A stretch of DNA of 64,000 nt from Paramacrobiotus metropolitanus (Eukaryota; Tardigrada; Eutardigrada; Parachela; Macrobiotidae): positions 806,001 through 870,000 of the forward strand of contig NW_026570241.1 in NCBI RefSeq assembly GCF_019649055.1. Direction: 5' to 3'. Of this stretch, positions 56,001 through 64,000 are shown piece by piece; the stretch's first letter is position 1; each line of letters starts with the position of its first letter. The position numbers and the translations under genes were made by a program. The notes beneath the pieces were generated by a model that worked only from the letters and a program-made list of their open reading frames with translations, was not told where the DNA came from and did not search any database.

Positions 56001-58148
56001 ATTTTAAAACTCGTTTTAAAATTAACCCTCCAGCGGGCGGTACCCGACGGAGTGCGAGTTTCCTTTTGAAAATCGGGATTTCCCGATGAAAAAAATCAAT
56101 TAAGAAAGGGAATTTTTTGTAAGCTTGTGCTGACCATAGGTCAGCCGTGGTGACTAGGGTGTTTGCCAACGCCAATGCCCACGGGCAGTCTACAGCATAA
56201 AAATGTTTAATTTTGTAATAATTAGACGAACGGGAATTACATAAAAGCAATAACTTTATTAAATAGAACAAAAAAAGCACTTGAAAACAAGCTGACCACT
56301 GGTCAGCAAAAAATTAAAAACTTCCAAATTCCGTTACCATGTATTTTGACCACTATTACAGATAGAATACAGGAAACAACCGATGTCGTTGACGATATTT
56401 CTCTCCCAAAACTTTCATTATACTCTCATGTGAGACTGCACGAAGCATTATTTTTGAAGTTTAACTTTGCATTTCCTGCATTTCTGGCACGCCTAGCCGC
56501 CTTTATACTGCCGCGCTTGCATTTTTCCTTGTTGTGGCCGCAAGTGCCAGTGTCTAAAATGCGGCGCGGATAGTCCAGCTGCAGTGGTCATTGGAGTAAA
56601 ATGAGAATTAGTGGTCACTAGCACTTTTTCGAACGCATTAGCGACCGAAAGGAACTACTTAGGCTGCCGCAAAGGTCAAAATCATCAGCGTCAATGTGCA
56701 CGTACAGTGTACAGTTACTGTAGTTTTCAACCGCCCGAAACTGATCAAAACTCAAAATCCATCTTTTTCAGCAAAGCTGCCCCACTCTCGCATGTCCAAA
56801 CTGCATTAACATGTAGAAACGCGGTAAAGCGCACGGTGTTGCACCGCCATTTTACAACTACTGTCATTGCAACGACGGTAGATTTACAATCAGGACTACC
56901 ATGTTCGGTTTCCCTAAGCGTTCTGTTTTCCTGAAGCAGACAAATTTTTAAGGCGATATTGTTTTTCGCCGACCGCCCGGGGTGTTGATACGCGAAAGCG
57001 CTTTTCACAAGCTTCCGACCAACAGAACTGCGTGGCGCATGCTTTGCGTACGAACCGACAGTAACTTGATCTGACTACGTGATATAGGGAAACAGTCGAA
57101 ATGGCACCCGCCCGTGTATCTGAGACCCTTCATGGGCAATGGTGTTGGCACGCAACACAAGTTTTTGACGGACTGTGGTCTTCCACTGTTCAACTTACAG
57201 AACCCGTGTTAGTCAATTTTGGATAGAACGTTGTTTATTATACCTTGTTGATTTATCTGCGGTTTAATTATTCATCAGCTAATTAGTTAATTAGCAAGAC
57301 GTACGAGAGCTTGGAAAGTCCGAAATTAGCCATTTTCGGGCAACGGTCATTTGTGATTGACTTGAGATACAAGTTAGAATTATGTGTTTACTGCTGCTTT
57401 AAAGTCTGTTATTGCTAATATGCTAATTGATATTCATTAACTGTTCGCAATCACTGGGGAAAAAATTCAGAAAACCATGTTGCGCCCTGACGCCAATGCC
57501 CCTCAACGGGTTAAGGGAAAGTGCTATGAACCTGAAATTGATTCACTTTTGATTTCATGGCCATGTGTCTTTTAAAGTAAAGTTTCACGAAGATCGGGTA
57601 CTAACCAGACTTTTGGTACACAGCAATGCATTCAATCTTTTCGCCCATTTTAGTACGCAAGATCTCGGCAACCGGATGTTGCGCGCGCAAACGATTTTCA
57701 GAACAATGTACGCAAATCATTTAGCTTTGGAATGACATAAAGAATTATAAAATAGTGGTTCGAAGTGCGCGAAAGCGAAAGTTTTAGTGTATGTATCCCA
57801 TTTTTGACACCTTGTACCGGGCCATTTCCCTTAAGAAGTCACGAGAAAACATAAGCAAACGTTGAAAAATATATTTTGTGATCTGTCTTTAAATTCTCCA
57901 TACCTCAAACACAACTTATTCTTGTAATGATAATATTAATATTTAGATTCAACAAATTTTCAATGGAGCATTCGTATCGGGCAAAAGACGCACATTTGGA
58001 CGAATACGAGGATTTGAAAGTTGTAGACATTCTCGGTCTTAGCGACGCCACGCTTACTATTCTATCGGGTGTATCCGACTACATTTCTGAGGTCAAGGCG
58101 TTGCAAGCTGCAAAATGGGCAAAGCACGTGGCTCCAGTTCCGTGGTAA
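41075..58148 (+). CDS. F-box protein gene, three coding exons with giant introns
   Basis: Exons: 41075-41151 (77 nt), 49697-50425 (729 nt) and 57947-58148 (202 nt), together 336 codons including the stop. Exon 1 gives MAGLLPELLIQIFAHLDIHC and ends in phase 2 at AAAG|GTGAGC. Exon 2 opens after TTTCACAG and completes the F-box with RVCKLWNDVI. It ends before GTAAGT, and exon 3, after ATTTAG, continues to a TAA. F-box proteins dock substrates onto SCF ubiquitin ligases through Skp1; the F-box is residues 1-50 and the remaining 285 residues have no obvious leucine-rich repeats. Exact phase agreement over three exons and a stop-free product argue for a live gene despite introns of 8,545 and 7,521 bp full of transposons. 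Confidence 0.8.
41152..43260. other. Intron 1, proximal part
   Basis: No gene on either strand. A weak inverted match (AACTGAGAG at about 41228 and CTCAGTT at about 42058) could be the ends of an old element. Confidence 0.35.
43261..44189. mobile_element. 929-bp non-autonomous DNA element, TA target
   Basis: Imperfect inverted ends of about 45 bp begin CAAAGGAC and include CCAAAAGTAAGT and CTATTTTRCCTC. Both sides are flanked by TA. There is no transposase. Insertion in intron 1 of the F-box gene. Confidence 0.75.
45072..45756. mobile_element. Foldback (near-complete palindrome) element, copy 1
   Basis: About 340-bp arms meet at about 45414; ends are GGGATTTGGCCCGGTG and its complement. Arms differ at scattered sites. 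It belongs to the same family as 55641-57830 (shared terminal GGCCCGGT and internal GCGCGCAA...CCGG blocks). No coding capacity. Confidence 0.8.
46091..46887. mobile_element. hAT-like MITE with inverted TTCGGCCG arrays
   Basis: Perfect 8-bp direct repeats TCTAACAG flank the element (46083-46090, 46888-46895), the hAT hallmark. The ends contain CCGATCACTTCGGCCG in inverted orientation, and each is followed by an array of CACTTCGGCC-type words, facing inwards. The interior has an ACCTAAGAAA-rich tract (46560-46690). No ORF. Confidence 0.85.
47020..48633. mobile_element. TA-target DNA element split by a nested insertion
   Basis: Inverted ends of about 90 bp start CTGTAGYGGCGTTATCAAG, each flanked by TA (47018-47019, 48634-48635). 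Terminal CTGTA and the TA target recall the MITE at 4332. A second element (47375-48427) lies inside. Confidence 0.85.
47375..48427. mobile_element. Nested 1,053-bp element with 9-bp target duplication
   Basis: Inverted ends of about 120 bp begin GGTGACCACTCCGTACAC; TAAAGTTTT is duplicated at 47366-47374 and 48428-48436. Nine-bp duplications fit Mutator-like (MULE) elements. Subterminal GTGCACAACCTTTT words repeat. No transposase. Confidence 0.85.
48636..49696. other. Intron 1, distal part
   Basis: No gene. A GTCACAGTC-rich simple repeat lies at about 49185-49300. The functional acceptor TTTCACAG ends at 49696. Confidence 0.45.
50426..51419. other. Intron 2, proximal part
   Basis: Begins with donor GTAAGT. 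No gene seen. Confidence 0.4.
52371..53483 (+). mobile_element. 1,113-bp TR-GAG/TRIM-like LTR element with identical LTRs
   Basis: Two identical 183-bp LTRs (52371-52553 and 53301-53483), TGTGGCGTAG...GTCGTGACA, are flanked by a 5-bp duplication GTCTT (52366-52370, 53484-53488). A purine-rich AAGTGAAGGGCG precedes the right LTR. The interior frame from 52624 has CRTCGG...C...H, a decayed gag-type zinc knuckle, with a stop at 52963-52965; there is no pol. Identical LTRs indicate very recent insertion, mobilised by another element's enzymes. Confidence 0.92.
54310..55075. mobile_element. Short TTAACGAC-rich insertion within the RT element
   Basis: Ends resemble ATTAACGAYARAATTAACGA in inverted orientation. 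Near the right end an inverted repeat CGTCGTTATTAACGAAACG with a 10-bp spacer (about 54964-55011) forms a strong hairpin. Boundaries are approximate. Confidence 0.5.
55641..57830. mobile_element. Foldback-type DNA element with ~325-bp inverted ends, copy 2
   Basis: Left end 55641-55968 and right end about 57505-57830 are inverted copies at roughly 80 percent identity by eye, starting GGRAAATGGCCCGGTACA. The interior of about 1.5 kb has no recognisable transposase; it includes a palindromic CTGACCANNGGTCAG word twice (about 56130 and 56290). Same family as 45072-45756. Confidence 0.75.
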
Positions 58149-59078
58149 TCTGGCGGCATGCAAAGCCGAACGCGAAGAAACACACTAAAGCGAAAAATGG
58201 CAAAACTCCAATCTGCTAGCGTTTTTCAATATATGTGCAAGCAATGATTACTTACTGGACCTGACTGTCGCTCATTTAGCGCGAGTTCAACTGGCTTATC
58301 ATTTGCGAAATTCGGCGGCATGCGTCTTCATTAAAATGTTTACATATGATAAATAATGCTTATTGTACCTCGGTTTATGTATTTGTAACAGTTTGGAGAA
58401 AAACATTGTCGTTTATAAAGCTAATTAATGGACTTTATACACAGTAATTCACAGATTTTATAATATATATACCGTTACAGTATATAAATCAGTGTTACAA
58501 TGCGGAGACTATAACGTTACATCCAAATAAATGGCCATAAACCTCATACCACAATGCAAAGCACGACAAGACATCTCTCGATGTACAGTAAAATGTGAAA
58601 CAAAATGAAAGGGTGCGGCTATTCCCACTTCCTCACACCACCTTCTGACTATTGCCACCACCTTCGCACACCTCTTTTGGCTATTCGCACCTCTTAATTG
58701 CATTTTTAAACCAATGTGAAGTTTGCGTCTTAGAGCCTTGATTACGAGTATAGATTGTCATAACATTCTGTACCTGACAGTTCCACGCATAAAATATCAA
58801 CACTAGCAGTGCTTGTATTCATGTTTGAAATAAAATTTGGCTGTCGACAGCCATGAAACCACAACGCCAAAGAGTCGAGCAAACTCATAACAAATTACTT
58901 TGAAAGCACGGTAATAAGAAATCAAGAATTTTATTAGCAAAATTGGCTGTGGAAATCAAATTGGGCGCAACGGCGCTGAACGTGAACTTGCAGTGAGCAC
59001 TGAAATTGCCACAGAGCCAATTAGAAGCAGCTGAAAGTAGCTGCCGGTGACCATAGTCTGTATCAAAAGTATTGCAAC
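58149..59078. other. Downstream of the F-box gene
   Basis: No gene. An ATAAATAATG run near 58350 may serve as a weak polyadenylation region. Confidence 0.35.
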
Positions 59079-59950
59079 TAGTGTTGCTTTACTTAGTAAA
59101 AGTAATCAGTAAACCTTACTTAGTAAGCCGTTTTTGCCTCTTACTAATTAAGTAAAAAGTAAGTAAGCCGCAAAACAGAAAAGTAAAAGTAAAGTAAAAG
59201 TAAGACCAGCCGAAGCTTGAGAAGTAAACAGTAAGTAAAAGTAAGAGGCGCGAAACGGGAAAAGTTTAATTAGTAAATAAGTCTTTTTACTAAGCGTCCG
59301 CAACAGATAAGAGTGGCAGGCATCAACAGAATTCTGCTGAACATGCCTTTTTCCATAGCAATTACGTTTGGCAGTACAGGTTTTTTTCTGAATCGCTAAA
59401 ATTTCGCTGCACTGGAGACGCTTTCAACCGCGTAGGTGGGCGGGTTACGTGACTGCCAGGCATATTAGTTAGTGCCGCTTCACTGCAGTACGTACATGTA
59501 CCTTGGCACCGGATACGGTGTAATGCTTCTGCTAATTTTTGTCAAAAAATAAGTTCTGAAATTTTACAGAACCAAATCGCTTCATTAAAACAAATTTTTG
59601 AGCACAGATTAAAATTAATTAATCGGTGTGCACTGTGGACACTGTGCCAGTGTACAAGCAGTTATTTTTGTTTGACATGCGTAATATGTTTAAGAAACGA
59701 ATATGGCAAAATTGAAAACTTTTGTTGCGCACTGCAATTTATCGCAAAACACAAATAGTAAATACTATTTTACTATTGGTTACTAAGTTAGTAAAAGTAA
59801 GTAACGTTACGATAAAAAAAGTAAAAAGTAAGTAAAAGTAAAGAAGAAAGATTATGAAAAGTAAATAGTAAAGTAAATAGTAAAGTAAATAGCCAGACGG
59901 AAAGTAAAAAGTAAGTAAGGTTTTGGGGCAATAGTAAATACAACACTGAA
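59079..59950. mobile_element. hAT-like MITE rich in AAGTAAGTAA
   Basis: Ends (A)GTGTTG...TTTACT are inverted. Flanks ATTGCAAC and TTTGCAAC are an imperfect 8-bp duplication. Both subterminal regions carry many AGTAAAAGTAAGTA words in opposite orientations. No ORF. Confidence 0.65.
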
Positions 59951-60175
59951 TTTGCAACCACCGCGTGTGCCGTTTCGCGTTTTTAGGTAATACTCAAAAA
60001 CTTTGTCATTAACGCTTCGCCTCCAACCAGTTACACTTAGTTCGCGCAGTTTGTTCTGAGCGATTTTTGCAATTTGTTTTTGCGATTTTTGTTTTAGAGG
60101 ATAATTCTTGTTGGGCGACCGATCCTTTTGTTATTGCACAGGAACCATAATTTTCTTAACTGATTCAGTTTGATG

Positions 60176-60836
60176 CTGATTCAGTTATTTGCCAAGGTCG
60201 TTGTTTGTGTTGGCGGCTGTGATGAGTACGCAGAAGCGATGGATTTCCTTGGTGTTCAGTCCGTCTATGCCAGTGGTATGGCGTATCGAAAGACCGACGC
60301 CTCCACGCGGCGTTGATGGGTGTCTGATAGCGCGTATGGGAAAGAGTTCGTTGATTGTATGCGCTGGAAACCAGGATGATGCTGCTAGAGGTACCAAGCA
60401 CGTTAGCCGGCTTGATCGCTTTCGTGATCGATGGACGGATCTTGCACCGATGCTAGCCCACCGCGCGTTTGGTGTTGTAGCGGCACTTGATGGTCGCATC
60501 TACGCGGTGGGTGGCTGCAACGAAGTAGGGAAGTGTTAACTGCCGTGGAATTTTACGACGCCCAGAAAAATCTTTGGCAGTCTGTGGCTGGATTATCCCT
60601 TCCCTTAACTGGTCTTGCCATGGTGGCTCACTGGCACTGGCTTCTAATGACCGGCTGTATGTTTTTGGGGGAAAGTCGGAGCCGCGAGCAGACCTTGTAA
60701 ATCTTAACTCGGCTTTCTGCTACGATCCGGCAGTGGATGCATGGAGTAAACTGGCGGACCCACACAAGGACTGCACGACGATGGAGCAGTCCTTGTGTGG
60801 GTCAAAATGGTCTGGTTTACGTTATCGGTAAGAAGA
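60176..60836 (+). pseudogene. Kelch-repeat pseudogene
   Basis: Kelch units can be read in changing frames: VVCVGGCDEYAEAM (about 60197), DRWTDLAPMLAHRAFGVVAA then GRIYAVGG (about 60430-60520), VEFYDAQKNLWQSVAG (about 60545), RLYVFGG and CYDPAVDAWSKLADP (about 60650-60765). Each intact blade normally contributes to a beta-propeller that binds substrate or actin. At least three frame changes and no introns suggest a decayed, possibly processed copy. No BTB domain is seen nearby. Confidence 0.75.
60757..60803. repeat. 18-bp perfect inverted repeat with 11-bp loop
   Basis: GACCCACACAAGGACTGC and its complement flank ACGACGATGGA at the 3' end of the Kelch remnant. It looks like a templated local inversion/duplication. 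Confidence 0.85.
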
Positions 60837-61049
60837 AAGTTACTCTCTGTTCTTTTATGTGGTTCCAGCCTACGTTACTACGTTAAGCCGATACAGTGGT
60901 ACCAAATTCGTGCATGCACGGGAACTTGCGCGTACAGAGTCTGCACATGCAGTTCGCGAAAGTTTTTCTTACATTGTCTTACGACATTCTAATTCTGTGG
61001 CCAAATGATTGAACATATTCTCGCATGGGCCCGCGCTGAACCTTGGATT

Positions 61050-61430
61050 CGGATTCGGAGTTTCATTACTCAAACTTGGATTCGGATTACCTAACTTGGA
61101 TAACATAAGTTGGATTACTTGACTTGGATTACTCAATTTGGATTACATAAGTTGGATTACTGAACTTGGAATACTTGGATTTCTTAAACTGAACTAATTA
61201 TTTTTGGGCTTCGATTACGTATTCCTATGCTGTTTTCTCGTACTTATTATTTTCCTCCTCTCAGGGTATTCTTAGGCATCTTAGGTTTTTAAGGTTATTC
61301 TTAGGTTATTCCTAGGTTTCTTAGGTTATTCTTAGGTTTCTTAGGTTTTTTAAGGAATATAAGAAACCTAAGAACTAAGAAACCTACGAATAACCTGAGA
61401 AACATAAGAAGCCTAAGAATACCCTGAGTG
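61050..61430. repeat. ACTTGGATTAC and TTCTTAGGTTT simple repeat tracts
   Basis: ACTTGGATTAC-type words repeat at about 61070-61190. TCTTAGGTTATTCTTAGG words repeat at 61260-61420 and turn into the opposite orientation after about 61350. The latter resembles the tract inside the hAT-like element at 46091. Confidence 0.7.
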
Positions 61431-61544
61431 AAGGAAAAGCGGCGTATTACTATCGAAATATGGGTATTGGAAAAAATAAAACAATTATAAAGGTCATACA
61501 TATTCGTACCGGCATCGCAAATTTTGTAGTTTAATTGAACAAAA

Positions 61545-61787
61545 ATGGTTGTTAAACGCCAAGCGAAAACGCCTGCCGGAGAAGTTGCAAGACGAAAAAG
61601 AACGGACGATTCAGCAGGTACGGTCAGCGCCGTTAAGCGCAATTTGTTCAATCCATGTAGAGTCCGCATGGCTTTAGGACCTTTAGGAGTGACTAATCAG
61701 CCAATCCCGCGACAATCCGGACCACGTGCACATAAAGCAAACTGTATGTCATGCATTTTGATTGCAGCTTTTAACTTGCAAAAATAA
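61545..61787 (+). other. Short unassigned ORF before the second gypsy element
   Basis: An 80-codon frame with a basic N-terminus (KRQAKTPAGEVARRKRTDD). It may be an exon, because an acceptor-like GATTAG lies soon after at about 61801, or it may be chance. No family is recognised. Confidence 0.25.
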
Positions 61788-61923
61788 TTTCCTTTCGATT
61801 AGATCGTAAGACATCACCAGCAGAAAACGCAAACAGGAGAAAACAGCAGAATGCGCAACGCAACGGCGATCTAGGCAACGCAGAGACATGGAAGCGCATG
61901 CCCGGAGACGTAGTACCAACTAA

Positions 61924-64000
61924 ATGCAGCCAAATGCATCAAACACAGCATTAACACTGGCACGAATCCTCCGACAGCAAGAAACCTACGCAGATACTCG
62001 CAATGGGAGAAAGAAGCCATGGACAAGTAGATTAGAAGATTGGATAAAACTCGGTTTCATCAAACCTTGTCAGTCAAACTACGCAGCGAATTTGGTCTTA
62101 GTTCAGCAGAAGAATGGGATAAGGACATGCGTTGACTATCGAAATATGAACGCTTCGACAATAAAAGACAAGTATCCTCTCTCTCGAATAGACGATTGCC
62201 TGGACGTGCTTCGTGGAGCAAAGTACTTTTCCGGATTGGACATGGTTCAGGGATACCTTCAAGTTCCAATGGATGAGGAGTCGAAAGACAAGACCGCTTT
62301 CCTAACACCCTTAAATCAGTACCGCTTCGAGGTAATGCCGTTTGGCTTAACGAACGCCCCCCGCAACCTTCATGAGAATGATAACTAAAATTTTCAATGG
62401 AATTACGTACAAATTTGTTATTATCTACTTGGACGACATAAACGTATTCAGCAAAACCTTCGAAGAGCATCTAGCTCACCTGGAAGAAGTTTTACGAAGA
62501 CTTTCCGAATCGGACCTGAAACTGAAACCCTCAAAGTGTACATTTGGACATACACAAATTGACTTCTTGGGACACCTAGTAAATCCCGACGGCATCAGTC
62601 CTAATCCGAAGAAGGGTGAAGCGATCACCAAACTCGAAGCTCCGATGAACAGAAAACAGTTACGATCTTTTCTGGGAATGGTTGTTTACTATGGTAAATT
62701 TATCCGTGACCTTACGACACGTTCTGCTCCTCTTCACGTCCTGACTTGCAAAGAAACGCCATACTTCTGGACCTCCGAGCACGAGAAAATTTTCCAAGAA
62801 CTGAAGACCTGCCTCAGGTCCAACCCGTTACTAGCTCACTTCGACCGCGACTTACCACATGTAATCGAAACGGACGCTTCCGGACTGGGAATGGGCGCCA
62901 TACTCCATCAGATTGAACCCGACGGATCGAAGCGCGTCGTTGCCTATGCGAGTCAATCCTTGTCCAAATCCGAGAAAAATTACAGTGCAACAGAACAAGA
63001 ACTTCTGGCCGTTGTGTGGGCTTTGTACAAATTTCGACCCTACATCGGCGACCCTAACCGACCGTTCGAGGTCGTTACCGACCACAACGCTTTGAAAGGC
63101 CTAATAAACGCGAAAAACCCTACCGGACGACATGCCAGATGGATTTCGCGGCTACGCCAGTACAATTTTACGATCGGCTACAGACCCGGAAAAGAAAATG
63201 TAGTTGCGGACTGCCTCTTTAGATATCCTTTTGACTGTCAAATTACCCCTAAAGGTCAACAATTCTCAACACCACTATTTATTATCACCACAACCAATCT
63301 CAAGAAAGAGCAATGAATGACCCATTCTGCCAAAGAATAATCAACATCCTCAAAGGACCTACTCACACTCAAGCGTATCGATATCGCCGTGTGCGATTTA
63401 CCCTCATCTCGGATCTTCTCTACCGAATCGCCTACCGCAACGACAAAATGACTTTTCTACTGGTCGTACCGAAGACTATGCACGCCGAAGTTCTTAAGAA
63501 CGCGCATGACCGTTCCGGCCATTTTGGTCAAGAAAAGACGTACTACAACTTACAAGATCGTTATTACTGGCCTGGAATGACTGAATCCGTATCCCGTCAC
63601 CCGCATCCTGTATTCCATGCAACGTTAAAAAGTCGCCAAACGGGAAGTAATCCGGATATTTGCAACCGACTAAAGTCCATAGGCCGTTTCATACTTTTGG
63701 AATCGATTACCAGGGACCTTTTACAACATCAACAAAAGGCAATCAGTATTTACTGGTCGCGATCGATCATCTAACAAAGTGGATCGAAACCAAACCGGTT
63801 CGCAGTGCCAACGCCGAAAATGCAGCAAAATTCCTTATGGAAAATGTCATCTTGCGACATGGAGTTCCGTCCTTCATCGTTTCCGACCGGGGTACACACT
63901 TCTGCAATGAGCTGTTATCCCAGTTGACTAAGCTAGTCAATTGTGAACAACGGTTCACAACAGCTTATCACCCCCAATCGAATGGATTAACAGAGCGCGC
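61924..64000 (+). pseudogene. Second Ty3/gypsy pol, frameshifted, runs off the right edge
   Basis: Reverse transcriptase: RTCVDYRNMN, GLDMVQGYLQVP, FEVMPFGLTNAP, YLDDINVFS. RNase H: ETDASGLGMGAIL, YSATEQELLAVVWAL, VTDHNALKGL. Integrase: H2C2 zinc site and a core with GIDYQGP, VSDRGTHF and NGLTER at the edge. Frame changes: a C-run at 62357-62362 just before the YLDD part, one at about 63313, and one at about 63590. The ADALSR motif reads ADCLFR. No gag or protease precedes it, so the 5' part is missing. It is a different lineage from the element at 1-14 kb, with conventional spacing between domains. Confidence 0.9.

Noticed and set aside
1-64000. Bacterial contamination or prophage
   Set aside because: Spliced genes, metazoan domain types and eukaryotic transposons occur throughout; no bacterial operons or ribosome-binding sites.

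Overview
The window is animal nuclear DNA, most likely from a small invertebrate. Genes are split by introns, several only 61-63 bp long with GT...AG ends. The host-like proteins are metazoan types: secreted astacin protease, LysM, F-box, Kelch, JmjC with C2H2 fingers, and ADP-ribosylglycohydrolase. Most of the rest is mobile DNA. An ecdysozoan such as a tardigrade would fit, but sequence alone does not settle the taxon.

1-14 kb holds one very long Ty3/gypsy-type retroelement on the + strand, cut by the left edge. It encodes an aspartic protease ORF, reverse transcriptase/RNase H (broken), an integrase, and then four unrecognised ORFs over almost 7 kb downstream of pol. It is unusually rich in short stem-loops. 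At least three dispersed families recur inside coding sequence and spacers, two with a conserved loop and one with paired stem changes. A 197-bp MITE sits in the RNase H region.

14.9-15.9 kb has the 5' exons of an ARH3-like ADP-ribosylglycohydrolase. 17.1-27.4 kb is a decayed Polinton/Maverick (adintovirus-like) element. From left to right it carries an intronless ARH-BIR fusion on the minus strand, a divergent promoter, an unknown 148-aa ORF, a TATA-binding-protein homologue, the packaging ATPase, a small basic protein, a low-complexity protein, a chromodomain integrase, the penton-like minor capsid protein, a small glycine-rich virion-type protein, the adenain-type protease, a one-helix membrane protein, and a convergent protein-primed DNA polymerase B fragment. 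Five successive gene junctions overlap as ATGA. No major capsid gene was found.

28.9-34.9 kb holds host-type genes and fragments. They are an astacin/GH16-like/LysM gene on the minus strand with frameshifts, a JmjC plus C2H2 fragment, and a second astacin copy broken by a stop in the Met-turn and truncated near a 10-bp minisatellite. 35-41 kb is mostly non-coding with tandem repeats and palindromes.

41.1-58.1 kb is a single F-box gene whose three coding exons join in phase (1008 nt) across introns of about 8.5 and 7.5 kb. Those introns are filled with nested transposons: TA-target and hAT-like non-autonomous elements, foldback elements, a non-LTR-type reverse transcriptase, and a 1.1-kb TR-GAG/TRIM element with identical 183-bp LTRs.

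58.2-64 kb contains another hAT-like element, a Kelch pseudogene, simple repeats, and a second, frameshifted gypsy pol running off the right edge.
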